A stretch of 64,000 nucleotides of DNA from Paenibacillus sinopodophylli (GTDB taxonomy: Bacteria > Bacillota > Bacilli > Paenibacillales > Paenibacillaceae), in the NCBI RefSeq assembly GCF_005930355.1, contig NZ_VDBO01000002.1, positions 496,001 through 560,000 on the forward strand, read 5' to 3'. The notes beneath the pieces are model-generated. The model made no database searches. It saw only the letters and a list, made by a program, of their open reading frames with translations, and was not told the origin of the DNA. The translations under genes were made by a program, and so were the position numbers. Shown piece by piece: positions 9,487-16,890 of this stretch (its first letter is position 1; every line of letters begins with the position of its first letter).

Positions 9487-9810
9487 ATGAAGTTAAGTGG
9501 TTTTTTAGTTGGCGGTTTAATTGGCGCGGCAGCGACCGTGTATGTATCACGAAAGCAGCCAGGAGCGGTGGCATGGGCAGGTCATGCGCTGTCAGATCTT
9601 TGCTCTACAGCCGCCCGTAAGTCGATGTCCAAGATCATGAGCAAATCGATAAGGGAAGAGGCTTCTGCTTTCTCCCCAAAGCACTCAGACGATACCGCCG
9701 TAAAATCAGAAGCCGCTTGGGAACAGATTGAAGCGATCGTAAACAGTGATCCATCCTTGAAAAAGGAAGCCGAGAAGATCAAAGCGGAATCGTCAGCACT
9801 TGCTCATTAA
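9487..9810 (+). CDS. Small YtxH-like membrane-associated protein
   Basis: About 107 residues: an N-terminal glycine-rich hydrophobic segment (FLVGGLIGAAATVYVS) followed by a charged, Lys/Glu/Ser-rich helical tail. This layout resembles YtxH-type stress proteins, but there is no diagnostic motif. I prefer the ATG at 9487 (MKLSGF), which follows GAAGAGGTG, over the in-frame GTG at 9475 that lies inside that ribosome binding site. It is followed by a strong terminator. Confidence 0.65.
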   Translation: MKLSGFLVGGLIGAAATVYVSRKQPGAVAWAGHALSDLCSTAARKSMSKIMSKSIREEASAFSPKHSDDTAVKSEAAWEQIEAIVNSDPSLKKEAEKIKAESSALAH

Positions 9811-9827
9811 TACTGTAGTAAATAAGA

Positions 9828-9880
9828 GGAATCGGATGCGTACAGAGCAGAGATGCGAGGCGTTAATCCGATTCTTTTTT
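9828..9880 (+). terminator. Intrinsic terminator before mecA
   Basis: Arms GAATCGGAT (9829-9837) and ATCCGATTC (9866-9874) enclose a 28-base loop and are followed by six T. Confidence 0.75.
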
Positions 9881-10012
9881 CGTTCAATATTAGTGCATTC
9901 GGCGAAAAGAAGTGATAAAGTAGATACATAGCACGATTTGGTCAAATTTGATCACATCTTACTTGAAAAAACATACGCTGTTACAACAGATGCTGCAGAG
10001 GAGGATCCTGTC

Positions 10013-10627
10013 ATGAAAATCGAACGACTGAGCCAGGATAAGATACGGATTTTCCTGACGTTCGACGACCTGCTGGAACGGGGGATCCAGAAGGACGACA
10101 TGTGGCGCGAAATTCCAAAAGTACACGAACTATTCAGTGAAATGATGGATCAAGCATATAGTGAACTTGGATTCGATGCCAGCGGCCCATTAGCGGTCGA
10201 AGTGTTTGCCCTCCCCGCACAAGGTATGGTAGTTATTGTCACCCGTGGCAAGATGAATAGTCATGCAGGCGATCGGGTAACCGAAGATGACGACACGGAA
10301 GACGAAATATACGAAATGGAAGTAACGCTTGAACAAAGCGATATCGTGATGTATGCGTTCCGCGAGTTTGAGGATGTCATCTCTGTGTGCAAGCAATTAC
10401 AAAGCTCAGCGCTTACGGATGATGGACGGCTTTATTCTTATAATGGGAAGTACATTCTAGCCTTGGAGCCGGCATTGATTGATGTGTCTAGGCACAATGC
10501 AGTCATTGCTTTGCTTGCTGAATATGGAGAAGCAACTTCAGTGACCTATGCCATGCTTGAGGAATACGGAAAAGTGATTATGCCCGAGAAAGCGGTAGGG
10601 GAAATATGTAATCATTTTAAATTTTAA
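10013..10627 (+). CDS. mecA: Adaptor protein MecA
   Basis: MecA delivers substrates such as ComK to the ClpC-ClpP protease. The 204-residue protein starts with the typical MecA N-terminus (MKIERLSQDKIRIFLTFDDLLERG). It has an acidic linker (about residues 90-110, EDDDTEDEIYEME) and a C-terminal ClpC-binding domain (MYAFREFEDVISVCKQL, LYSYNGKYILALEP). The start at 10013 is set by AGAGGAGG eight bases upstream; the longer reading frame from 9938 adds 25 residues that the family lacks. It is followed by a hairpin and then the glutamate dehydrogenase gene. Confidence 0.9.
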   Translation: MKIERLSQDKIRIFLTFDDLLERGIQKDDMWREIPKVHELFSEMMDQAYSELGFDASGPLAVEVFALPAQGMVVIVTRGKMNSHAGDRVTEDDDTEDEIYEMEVTLEQSDIVMYAFREFEDVISVCKQLQSSALTDDGRLYSYNGKYILALEPALIDVSRHNAVIALLAEYGEATSVTYAMLEEYGKVIMPEKAVGEICNHFKF

Positions 10628-10642
10628 ACATATGTCCACGGA

Positions 10643-10690
10643 AAGAGCATCTGCAGGCTGATTCTTGTCTGCATGGTGCTCTTCTTGTTT
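10643..10690 (+). terminator. Probable terminator after mecA
   Basis: AAGAGCA-TC-TGCAG pairs with CTGCA-TGG-TGCTCTT. The following CTTGTTTA is only weakly U-rich, so efficiency is uncertain. Confidence 0.5.
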
Positions 10691-10763
10691 ATCCTTGGCC
10701 TAACGATGGAATATCGTACAGGAAAGGCGCTCATATTAGATGTAGACAAAGGCGGTGAATGGA

Positions 10764-12014
10764 ATGAGTAATGTAGAAGCAAATGATGTATTGCATTCTA
10801 CTCAAATCGTAATTGAACAAGCGCTGCGCAGGCTTGGCTATGATCAGGATATGATTGACCTCTTAAAAGAGCCGCTTAGGCTTCTTACCGTACGGATTCC
10901 AGTTAGAATGGACGATGGAACAACGAAAGTATTCACCGGATACCGCTCTCAGCACAATGATGCTGTAGGCCCGACAAAAGGAGGCGTTCGTTTTCACCCT
11001 AACGTCTCTGAGAATGAAGTAAAAGCGTTATCGATATGGATGAGCTTGAAATGCGGCATTGCGGATCTGCCATACGGCGGCGGCAAAGGCGGCGTCATAT
11101 GCGATCCGAGAACGATGTCCTTCAGAGAAATAGAGCGTTTGAGCAGGGGCTATGTTCGTGCGGTTAGCCAAATTGTCGGACCGAGCAAGGATATTCCAGC
11201 ACCTGACGTCATGACCAACTCACAAATCATGGCTTGGATGATGGATGAATACAGCCGAATTCGTGAATTTGATTCACCAGGCTTCATTACAGGTAAACCA
11301 TTGGTGCTGGGCGGATCGAAGGGGCGGGAAACGGCCACTGCACGCGGAGTCGTGATTATGATTCAAGAGGCTCTGCGATTGAAGCAAATTGAAATGAAAG
11401 ACGCTCGCATCGTCATACAAGGGTTCGGAAATGCTGGAAGCTATCTTGCCAAATTCATGCATGAGGCTGGTGCACGCGTGATAGGTATTTCCGATGTGAA
11501 CGGGGCGTTGTATAATGAAGAAGGGCTGGACATTGAATATTTGCTTGACCGCAGGGATTCCTTCGGCAATGTAACGAATCTATTCAGCCAAACGATTACG
11601 AATGAAGCGCTTCTCGAGCTCGACTGCGACGTTCTTGTGCCTGCTGCTATCGAGAATCAAATTACAGATCGCAATGCACCGCTTATTCGTGCCTCGATTG
11701 TTGTTGAGGCTGCAAACGGGCCGACGACACTCGAAGCAACTAAAATTTTATCTGACAGAGGCATTCTCCTCATACCAGATGTTCTCGCAAGCAGCGGGGG
11801 GGTTATCGTATCCTACTTCGAATGGGTGCAGAACAACCAAGGCTATTATTGGGATGAGCAAGAGGTTGACGATAAGCTGACGCTTATGATGGTACGAGGG
11901 TTCAACCAAGTGTATGAAATACACCGCACCCGCAAGGTTGATATGCGTCTCGCAGCTTATATGGCGGGGGTTCGCAAATTAGCCGAAGCCGTCCGCTTTC
12001 GCGGCTGGGTGTAA
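10764..12014 (+). CDS. gudB: NAD-dependent glutamate dehydrogenase (GudB/RocG type)
   Basis: This 416-residue enzyme deaminates glutamate to 2-oxoglutarate and ammonia. Landmarks are the substrate-binding GPTKGGVRFHP, the catalytic-lysine loop PYGGGKGGV and the Rossmann glycine motif GFGNAGSYLAKF. The length and N-terminus resemble Bacillus GudB. I chose the ATG at 10764 (MSNVEAND) because GGCGGTG precedes it; a GTG start three codons upstream overlaps that site. prsW follows 15 bases later, the order seen in Bacillus near gudB, which supports the symbol over rocG. Confidence 0.9.
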   Translation: MSNVEANDVLHSTQIVIEQALRRLGYDQDMIDLLKEPLRLLTVRIPVRMDDGTTKVFTGYRSQHNDAVGPTKGGVRFHPNVSENEVKALSIWMSLKCGIADLPYGGGKGGVICDPRTMSFREIERLSRGYVRAVSQIVGPSKDIPAPDVMTNSQIMAWMMDEYSRIREFDSPGFITGKPLVLGGSKGRETATARGVVIMIQEALRLKQIEMKDARIVIQGFGNAGSYLAKFMHEAGARVIGISDVNGALYNEEGLDIEYLLDRRDSFGNVTNLFSQTITNEALLELDCDVLVPAAIENQITDRNAPLIRASIVVEAANGPTTLEATKILSDRGILLIPDVLASSGGVIVSYFEWVQNNQGYYWDEQEVDDKLTLMMVRGFNQVYEIHRTRKVDMRLAAYMAGVRKLAEAVRFRGWV

Positions 12015-12029
12015 GAAAGTAGGGACTAA

Positions 12030-12725
12030 ATGCTGTTTCTCTCTGTATTGACAGCAGCGGTAGCACCAGGCGTATCGCTGCTTACTTATTTATACTTAAG
12101 GGACCGCTATGAAGCCGAGCCTATTCATATGGTGGCAAGGATGTTCGTACTGGGCATACTTGTCGTCGTACCGATTATGGTTATTCAGCGCGGGCTCCAG
12201 CTATGGCTTGGAGATAATCCTGTAGTGTTCGCGTTTGGAGAATCTGCAGGTGTAGAGGAATTCGTAAAGTGGTTTGTCCTTTATCATGTCATATACAACC
12301 ATACAGAATTCGATGAGCCTTATGATGGCATTGTTTATGCGTCTTCCATTTCACTTGGATTTGCGACGCTTGAGAATGTGCTCTATGCTATTTATTCGCC
12401 TGCTACCTTCGGCACCTTGCTCGTTCGGGCACTTCTGCCTGTTTCCGGCCACGCTTTGTTCGGGGTGATGATGGGGTATTATTTGGGCAAGGCGAAGTTC
12501 GCTCCAGCGAATAAAAGAAACTATTTCCTTGTGATTTCCTTACTACTCCCCGTTCTGCTTCATGGCACGTATGATTGGATTATGATTACCGTGCGAACGA
12601 ATTGGATGTGGTTTATTATTCCATTCATGATCGTGTTGTGGGTTTGGGGCCTTCGTAAAATGAATCATGCCACTTCTCGCTCTCCGTTTCGGTTTTTGGT
12701 TCGTGAGGATGAGATTAAACTGTAG
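12030..12725 (+). CDS. prsW: Intramembrane glutamic protease PrsW
   Basis: This 231-residue polytopic membrane protein has the PrsW signature EEFVK (76-80) and a second membrane-embedded motif around HALFGVMMGYYLG. PrsW makes the first cut in anti-sigma factor RsiW, releasing SigW in the envelope stress response. Its place between gudB and the ypeB region matches Bacillus. The ATG follows GTAGGGACTAA. No rsiW/sigW pair lies in the window. Confidence 0.9.
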   Translation: MLFLSVLTAAVAPGVSLLTYLYLRDRYEAEPIHMVARMFVLGILVVVPIMVIQRGLQLWLGDNPVVFAFGESAGVEEFVKWFVLYHVIYNHTEFDEPYDGIVYASSISLGFATLENVLYAIYSPATFGTLLVRALLPVSGHALFGVMMGYYLGKAKFAPANKRNYFLVISLLLPVLLHGTYDWIMITVRTNWMWFIIPFMIVLWVWGLRKMNHATSRSPFRFLVREDEIKL

Positions 12726-12799
12726 CTGTTCCGTCTATACTGACATTATGCAGCAATGCCTAGGTGAACGGCATTCGAATAATGGCTGAGGAGGAGCAT

Positions 12800-12961
12800 A
12801 TGGAAGCGGTAAGAATAAAGGTAACGATCCGTTGCAATGTATGCGGAGAGAAATTCGTCCTTCGTGGAAGAAGAGATAAGGACATGATTGATACTGGTTT
12901 TAAACAATGCATCTGCAGTAACGCTAATGATCTAGAGATTGAGGAGCATGGCATGTACTGA
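12800..12961 (+). CDS. Small zinc-ribbon-like protein
   Basis: A 53-residue protein with a CNVCGEKF knuckle near the N-terminus and a second pair CIC about 22 residues later, so a four-cysteine metal site is likely. The ATG at 12800 follows GAGGAGG five bases upstream; longer in-frame versions start inside or before that site. It stands where sleB would lie in Bacillus, between prsW and ypeB, but is unrelated to SleB. Function unknown. Confidence 0.6.
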   Translation: MEAVRIKVTIRCNVCGEKFVLRGRRDKDMIDTGFKQCICSNANDLEIEEHGMY

Positions 12962-13004
12962 AGGGAATAAATAGCTGTAATTACAATTATATAGAAGGAT
13001 GCAT

Positions 13005-13060
13005 AAAGCTCCCTTGGGCAAACCAAACTAAAACCAGGTTTTGCACAAGAAAGGAGCTTT
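13005..13060 (+). promoter_or_regulatory. Long hairpin burying the ypeB ribosome binding site
   Basis: AAAGCTCC (13005-13012) pairs with GGAGCTTT (13053-13060). Inside it CTTG pairs with CAAG and GCAAACC with GGTTTTGC. The 3' arm contains the AAAGGAG ribosome binding site of ypeB, whose ATG follows six bases later. It could be a terminator overlapping the SD or an RBS-closing structure. Confidence 0.55.
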
Positions 13061-13066
13061 TGTATT

Positions 13067-14422
13067 ATGTACCAGCGACTTAGCTCAATCTTATTTCCCT
13101 TTATGTCCTTGTTGTTCATAGGCGCCATCTATTGGGGCTATCAAGAGCATCAGGAGAAAAACACGATATTGATCAAAGCGGAAAATCAATATCAGCGGGC
13201 TTTCCATGATTTAACCTACCATGTGGAGCAGCTTCATCAGCAGCTCGGCACGACACTTGCAGTGAATTCGACCTCACAAAGTTTTCATCGCAAAGGGCTC
13301 GTTAACGTATGGCGTTTAACAAGCCAAGCACAGAACGAAGTCAATCAGCTCCCGCTTTCGATGCTTCCATTTAATGAAGCAGAGGATTTCTTATCGCGCA
13401 TCTCCAACTTTGCATACAAAACAGCGGTTCGTGATTTGAGTAAGCAGCCTCTCACACCAGATGAGTTCAAAACGATGAAAACATTGTATGCGAACTCTGA
13501 GCAAATCTCGAAGGATCTGCTTGGCATGCAGAAGGAAGTGCTAGCCAACAATTTACGCTGGATGGATGTCGAAATTGCAATCGCGTCTGAGAATCAAAAC
13601 AATGACAATATTATTGTAGATGGCTTCAAGTCGGTTGACAAAAAGGTTAGTCAATATCCAGAAATCAACTGGGGACCTTCTGTAAGCAGCATGTACCAGA
13701 AGCGTACGATCAAAATGCTTGGCGGAAATTTGGTTACAGTAGAGCAGATCAAGAAACTTGCTGCGAAATTTACGGATGCACCGAATGCCGACATTCGCGT
13801 CGTAGAAAACGCAAAGGGAACGGAATATGCCTCTTATTCAGCCACCGTTAATGAAGGCACGAACAAAAAGCTGCAAATGGACTTTACGCAAAAAGGCGGC
13901 CAACTAATCTGGTTTATGAACGCCAGAGATATTGGTGCGAAAAAAGTAGGCTTAGACAAGGCCAAACAATCGGCAGATGCATTCTTGGACAAACACGGGT
14001 TTTCAGGCATGAAGGCAATCAGCTATGACACGCATAGCAACATGGGAGCATTCACCTACGTTAGTGTACAGAGCGGTGTGCTTATTTACCCGGACAAGCT
14101 TACCGTTAAAGTAGCACTCGATAATGGGCAGACGGTAGGGCTGCAAGCCAATGACTATGTGTATGAGCATCACAAACGAAAGCTGCCAAGTCCGATTATA
14201 TCGAAAGCAGACGCTAGAAAAGCGTTAAACCCTGAAATGAAAGTTAAATCCGAGCTATTGGCGTTAATCAATAATGATCTGGGCGAAGAGGTTCTATGCT
14301 ATGAATATACAGGCAGAATCAATGATTCTCTCTATCGCATCTATGTCAATTCCGAAACTGGACTAGAGGAGTCTATAGAAGAAATGTCTCCAAATGATGC
14401 CAAGGCAGCTTCTGACAAATAA
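13067..14422 (+). CDS. ypeB: Spore germination protein YpeB
   Basis: This 451-residue protein has an N-terminal membrane anchor (residues 6-24, LSSILFPFMSLLFIGAIYWGY), a helical middle part and C-terminal PepSY-like repeats (about residues 215-440). In Bacillus, YpeB is needed to hold the cortex-lytic enzyme SleB in the spore. Here sleB is not the upstream neighbour, so the partner must be encoded elsewhere or replaced. The ATG follows AAAGGAG, which lies in the 3' arm of a long hairpin. Confidence 0.88.
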   Translation: MYQRLSSILFPFMSLLFIGAIYWGYQEHQEKNTILIKAENQYQRAFHDLTYHVEQLHQQLGTTLAVNSTSQSFHRKGLVNVWRLTSQAQNEVNQLPLSMLPFNEAEDFLSRISNFAYKTAVRDLSKQPLTPDEFKTMKTLYANSEQISKDLLGMQKEVLANNLRWMDVEIAIASENQNNDNIIVDGFKSVDKKVSQYPEINWGPSVSSMYQKRTIKMLGGNLVTVEQIKKLAAKFTDAPNADIRVVENAKGTEYASYSATVNEGTNKKLQMDFTQKGGQLIWFMNARDIGAKKVGLDKAKQSADAFLDKHGFSGMKAISYDTHSNMGAFTYVSVQSGVLIYPDKLTVKVALDNGQTVGLQANDYVYEHHKRKLPSPIISKADARKALNPEMKVKSELLALINNDLGEEVLCYEYTGRINDSLYRIYVNSETGLEESIEEMSPNDAKAASDK

Positions 14423-14427
14423 CGATA

Positions 14428-14480
14428 TGGCTCCCTACAATTCGCCGTGTTATAATGGCTTGTATAATAGGGGGGAGCCA
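14428..14480 (+). promoter_or_regulatory. Hairpin enclosing a TATAAT-like element and the ypfA ribosome binding site
   Basis: TGGCTCCC (14428-14435) pairs with GGGAGCCA (14473-14480). The 3' arm is the ypfA SD, and the loop contains two TATAAT-like sequences. A transcript starting upstream would hide the SD; one starting in the loop would not. Confidence 0.5.
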
Positions 14481-14482
14481 AT

Positions 14483-15136
14483 TTGTTACCTAAATTGAAT
14501 CAAATGCTTCATTTTCAGATTGCTTCTTCAGATGAAGAGGAAGCGTCTATTGAATACAAATCGCGAATTGCCGATGAGCAAGAGGATGGATTCCTCATTG
14601 AAATTCCGATAAGCGAGAAAACAGGTCGTTACAAGAGGCTTTTTCTTGGTGATGAGCTTTCTGTTTTTTTCGTAACAGAGGATGGGATTAAAAACTATTT
14701 CGATTCTCATGTTCTGGGATTTGTTGAGGACGGAGTGAAGCTGATCAAAATCCGCAAGCCGGAATTGGATCGAATCACAAAAGTGCAGCGCCGAAGCTTT
14801 TTACGCGTACCAGCTGAACTAGAGATTGCTGTTAAGACGCAGAGCAATTTACGTTTTGTTTGTGAGACGGATGATGTGGGCGGCGGTGGAATCTCATTTA
14901 TATGTGACGGAAAGTGGCAGCTCGCCTCTGAACAGGTATTAGAGTGCTGGATTCTTGTTCCTTTCAAAAACGGCAGTCTCGAGCATGCTTTCTTCAAAGG
15001 TGAAGTTGTTCGTGTAGTTGAGCTTGAGTCCGGAAGAAAACAAGCGATGATCAAGTATGTGAGCATTAATGATTCAGAGAGACAGAAGGTTATCCGTTTT
15101 TGTTTCGAGAAGCAGCTGGAATTCAGGAATCGATGA
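14483..15136 (+). CDS. YpfA-like PilZ-domain c-di-GMP receptor (flagellar brake family)
   Basis: This 217-residue protein has an N-terminal YcgR-like beta domain and a C-terminal PilZ domain with the c-di-GMP-binding arginines QRRSFLRV (about residues 98-105). Bacillus YpfA (MotI) binds the flagellar stator when loaded with c-di-GMP, and this is the positional homologue. The second PilZ motif reads DVGGGG where (D/N)xSxxG is usual, so Ser is replaced by Gly. The start is TTG at 14483, set by a GGGGGGAG site five bases upstream. Confidence 0.85.
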   Translation: MLPKLNQMLHFQIASSDEEEASIEYKSRIADEQEDGFLIEIPISEKTGRYKRLFLGDELSVFFVTEDGIKNYFDSHVLGFVEDGVKLIKIRKPELDRITKVQRRSFLRVPAELEIAVKTQSNLRFVCETDDVGGGGISFICDGKWQLASEQVLECWILVPFKNGSLEHAFFKGEVVRVVELESGRKQAMIKYVSINDSERQKVIRFCFEKQLEFRNR

Positions 15137-15149
15137 ATAATAGATGAAA

Positions 15150-15192
15150 CATATGGAAAACTAGCCTACTATAGGAGGCTGGTTTCCATATG
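15150..15192 (+). promoter_or_regulatory. Hairpin burying both SD and start codon of ypfB
   Basis: CATATGGAAA (15150-15159) pairs with TTTCCATATG (15183-15192), and AGCCT (15163-15167) pairs with the AGGCT part of AGGAGGCT, leaving the loop ACTAT. The SD AGGAGG and the ATG itself both lie in the 3' arm. Confidence 0.6.
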
Positions 15193-15387
15193 AATAAAAA
15201 AAAGTTATTCCGCAATATAGGTCGAAGTGAATGGGTAGATCTGACAGATGAGGTATGTGCAATATTGCGGAAAATCATTATAATTTTCGTTATTTTATTG
15301 ATTATTTCGCAGGCTGCATTGCAAAACCAAGCTGTTCGGCATTGGCTAACGGGCGTAGATCAGCGGGAAGGAACCCGTATGAACTAA
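15190..15387 (+). CDS. YpfB-like small membrane protein (DUF5359 type)
   Basis: A 65-residue protein with a basic N-terminus (MNKKKLFRN) and one central membrane segment (residues 28-43, IIIIFVILLIISQAAL). Its length and place between the PilZ gene and cmk match Bacillus YpfB. No function is known to me. The SD and ATG lie in the arm of a strong hairpin, so translation may be conditional. A short terminator hairpin follows. Confidence 0.65.
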   Translation: MNKKKLFRNIGRSEWVDLTDEVCAILRKIIIIFVILLIISQAALQNQAVRHWLTGVDQREGTRMN

Positions 15388-15397
15388 CGCTCCGCTT

Positions 15398-15426
15398 TTG
15401 CATCTGCGGTTATAGTGTGGTATAAT
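15398..15426 (+). promoter_or_regulatory. Candidate sigma-A promoter upstream of cmk
   Basis: TTGCAT, 17 bases, TATAAT (15421-15426) is a near-consensus vegetative promoter. Its expected start site lies only a few bases before the hairpin at 15437-15457. Confidence 0.6.
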
Positions 15427-15436
15427 TTTTACGTTC

Positions 15437-15457
15437 GCAGGCAAAGCCTGCTTTTTT
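15437..15457 (+). terminator. Short perfect terminator hairpin
   Basis: GCAGGC-AAA-GCCTGC is followed by six T. It can end the ypfB transcript, but it also sits in the first 25 bases of any transcript from the TATAAT promoter just upstream and so could attenuate cmk. Confidence 0.7.
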
Positions 15458-15528
15458 CTTGAGAGGTTTGCGTCGCATTCTCACATGCATTCGGCCAGCC
15501 GTCTCTACTAAAAGGGGGTTGACCTGAA

Positions 15529-16227
15529 GTGGTGCATCACGAAGGCGACAGCGACCGTATGAACATTGCGATTGACGGGCCGGCAGGCGCGGGCAAAAGC
15601 ACGGTTGCGCGGAAAGTCGCTGAACAGCTTGGATATGTATATATCGATACAGGCTCCATGTATCGCGCTGTTACGCTCAGTGCACAACGGGCTGGAGTAT
15701 CGGTGGAGCAGACTGTCAAGCTTGCCGAATTGGTAAGATCTTTGGATATTGCACTTGAGCCAGGCGAACAAGGGCAGTCCGTCTTTGTGAACGGTGATGA
15801 TGTAACCGCATTGATTCGCTCACGTGAGGTGACGCTTCAAGTGTCCCACATTGCAGCGAATGAGACTGTGCGTGAGGTTCTCGGTCTCATGCAGCGAAAG
15901 CTTGCAGAGCGCAAGGGAGTCGTTATGGATGGCAGAGATATCGGTACTCATGTACTGCCGCAAGCGGAACTGAAAATTTTCCTAACTGCATCCGTTAAGG
16001 AACGGGCACTTCGCCGTTACCGTGAAATAGTGGACACTCAAAGCATCACGCTCTCACAATTGGAATCCGAGATCGCCGAGCGAGACCGCTTGGACGAGCA
16101 ACGCGACATTTCACCGCTTATATGTGCGGATGACGCGATTGTACTCGACAGCACCGCCATGACAATTGATGAAGTCATTCAAGCAATTGTGAAATTAAGC
16201 CGAACCAAAATGGCGGAGGCGAAGTAA
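15529..16227 (+). CDS. cmk: Cytidylate kinase
   Basis: Cmk phosphorylates CMP and dCMP. The 232-residue protein has the P-loop GPAGAGKS (17-24), the Tyr/Arg NMP-binding segment (YIDTGSMYRA), GRDIGT and the lid arginines (RDRLDEQRD). I kept the GTG at 15529 because AAAGGGGG lies 10 bases upstream; the ATG at 15559 (MNIAIDGP) has no clear SD but matches the usual N-terminus. plsC follows after three bases, so the two are co-transcribed. Confidence 0.93.
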   Translation: MVHHEGDSDRMNIAIDGPAGAGKSTVARKVAEQLGYVYIDTGSMYRAVTLSAQRAGVSVEQTVKLAELVRSLDIALEPGEQGQSVFVNGDDVTALIRSREVTLQVSHIAANETVREVLGLMQRKLAERKGVVMDGRDIGTHVLPQAELKIFLTASVKERALRRYREIVDTQSITLSQLESEIAERDRLDEQRDISPLICADDAIVLDSTAMTIDEVIQAIVKLSRTKMAEAK

Positions 16228-16230
16228 ACT

Positions 16231-16809
16231 ATGTTATACCTTTTTTTTAGATTTCTCCTGCGTGTGTTGTACACCGTATTATTTCGATTGGAAGCAAGAG
16301 GCAGGGACAATATTCCAGCCGATGGACCAGTCATACTCGCCTCGAATCATCTCAGCAACTTTGACCCGCCGACGGTAGGCGTTAAAGTAAAGCGAAAGGT
16401 GCATTTTATGGCGAAGGAGGAATTATTTAAAATTCCTGTCTTTGGACCAGGTATCCGCGCAGTTGGCGCATTCCCAGTGAAAAGGGGCGGCGTGAGCAAG
16501 GATGCAATCAAATCTTCAATCGCGATGGTGAAAGAAGGCAATGTGCTCGGTATCTTCCCTGAGGGCTCCCGTAATAACCAAGGGGGTGCAGCGAAGAAGG
16601 GTGCAGCGATGATTGCCGTTAGAAGCGGCGCGGTTGTTGTGCCTGTTGCGATTATCGGAAAGTATAAGCTATTCAGCAAAATTATTGTTTGTTATGGCAA
16701 GCCTGTTGATCTTACAGCACTTATTGAACAAAATTCACCTGATATGCTTGAGCAAGTAACAGATGCCATCATGGCTCGTATTCGCGAGCTAGCTGCAAAC
16801 AATCGTTAA
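16231..16809 (+). CDS. plsC: 1-acyl-sn-glycerol-3-phosphate acyltransferase
   Basis: This 192-residue membrane-bound enzyme makes phosphatidic acid from lysophosphatidate. It carries the acyltransferase motif NHLSNFD (His40, Asp45), the FPVKRGG substrate motif and FPEGSR (109-114). The hydrophobic N-terminus anchors it to the membrane. It is the second gene of the cmk-plsC pair, and plsY, the enzyme of the preceding step, lies 5 kb downstream. Confidence 0.92.
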   Translation: MLYLFFRFLLRVLYTVLFRLEARGRDNIPADGPVILASNHLSNFDPPTVGVKVKRKVHFMAKEELFKIPVFGPGIRAVGAFPVKRGGVSKDAIKSSIAMVKEGNVLGIFPEGSRNNQGGAAKKGAAMIAVRSGAVVVPVAIIGKYKLFSKIIVCYGKPVDLTALIEQNSPDMLEQVTDAIMARIRELAANNR

Positions 16810-16890
16810 TGTATGTTTTAAATGCTGCTTTCGCTCTAGGCGCTTGCGGATTTAAATAAAGTTGGGGTATGAACTGAGGAGGTTATTTCA

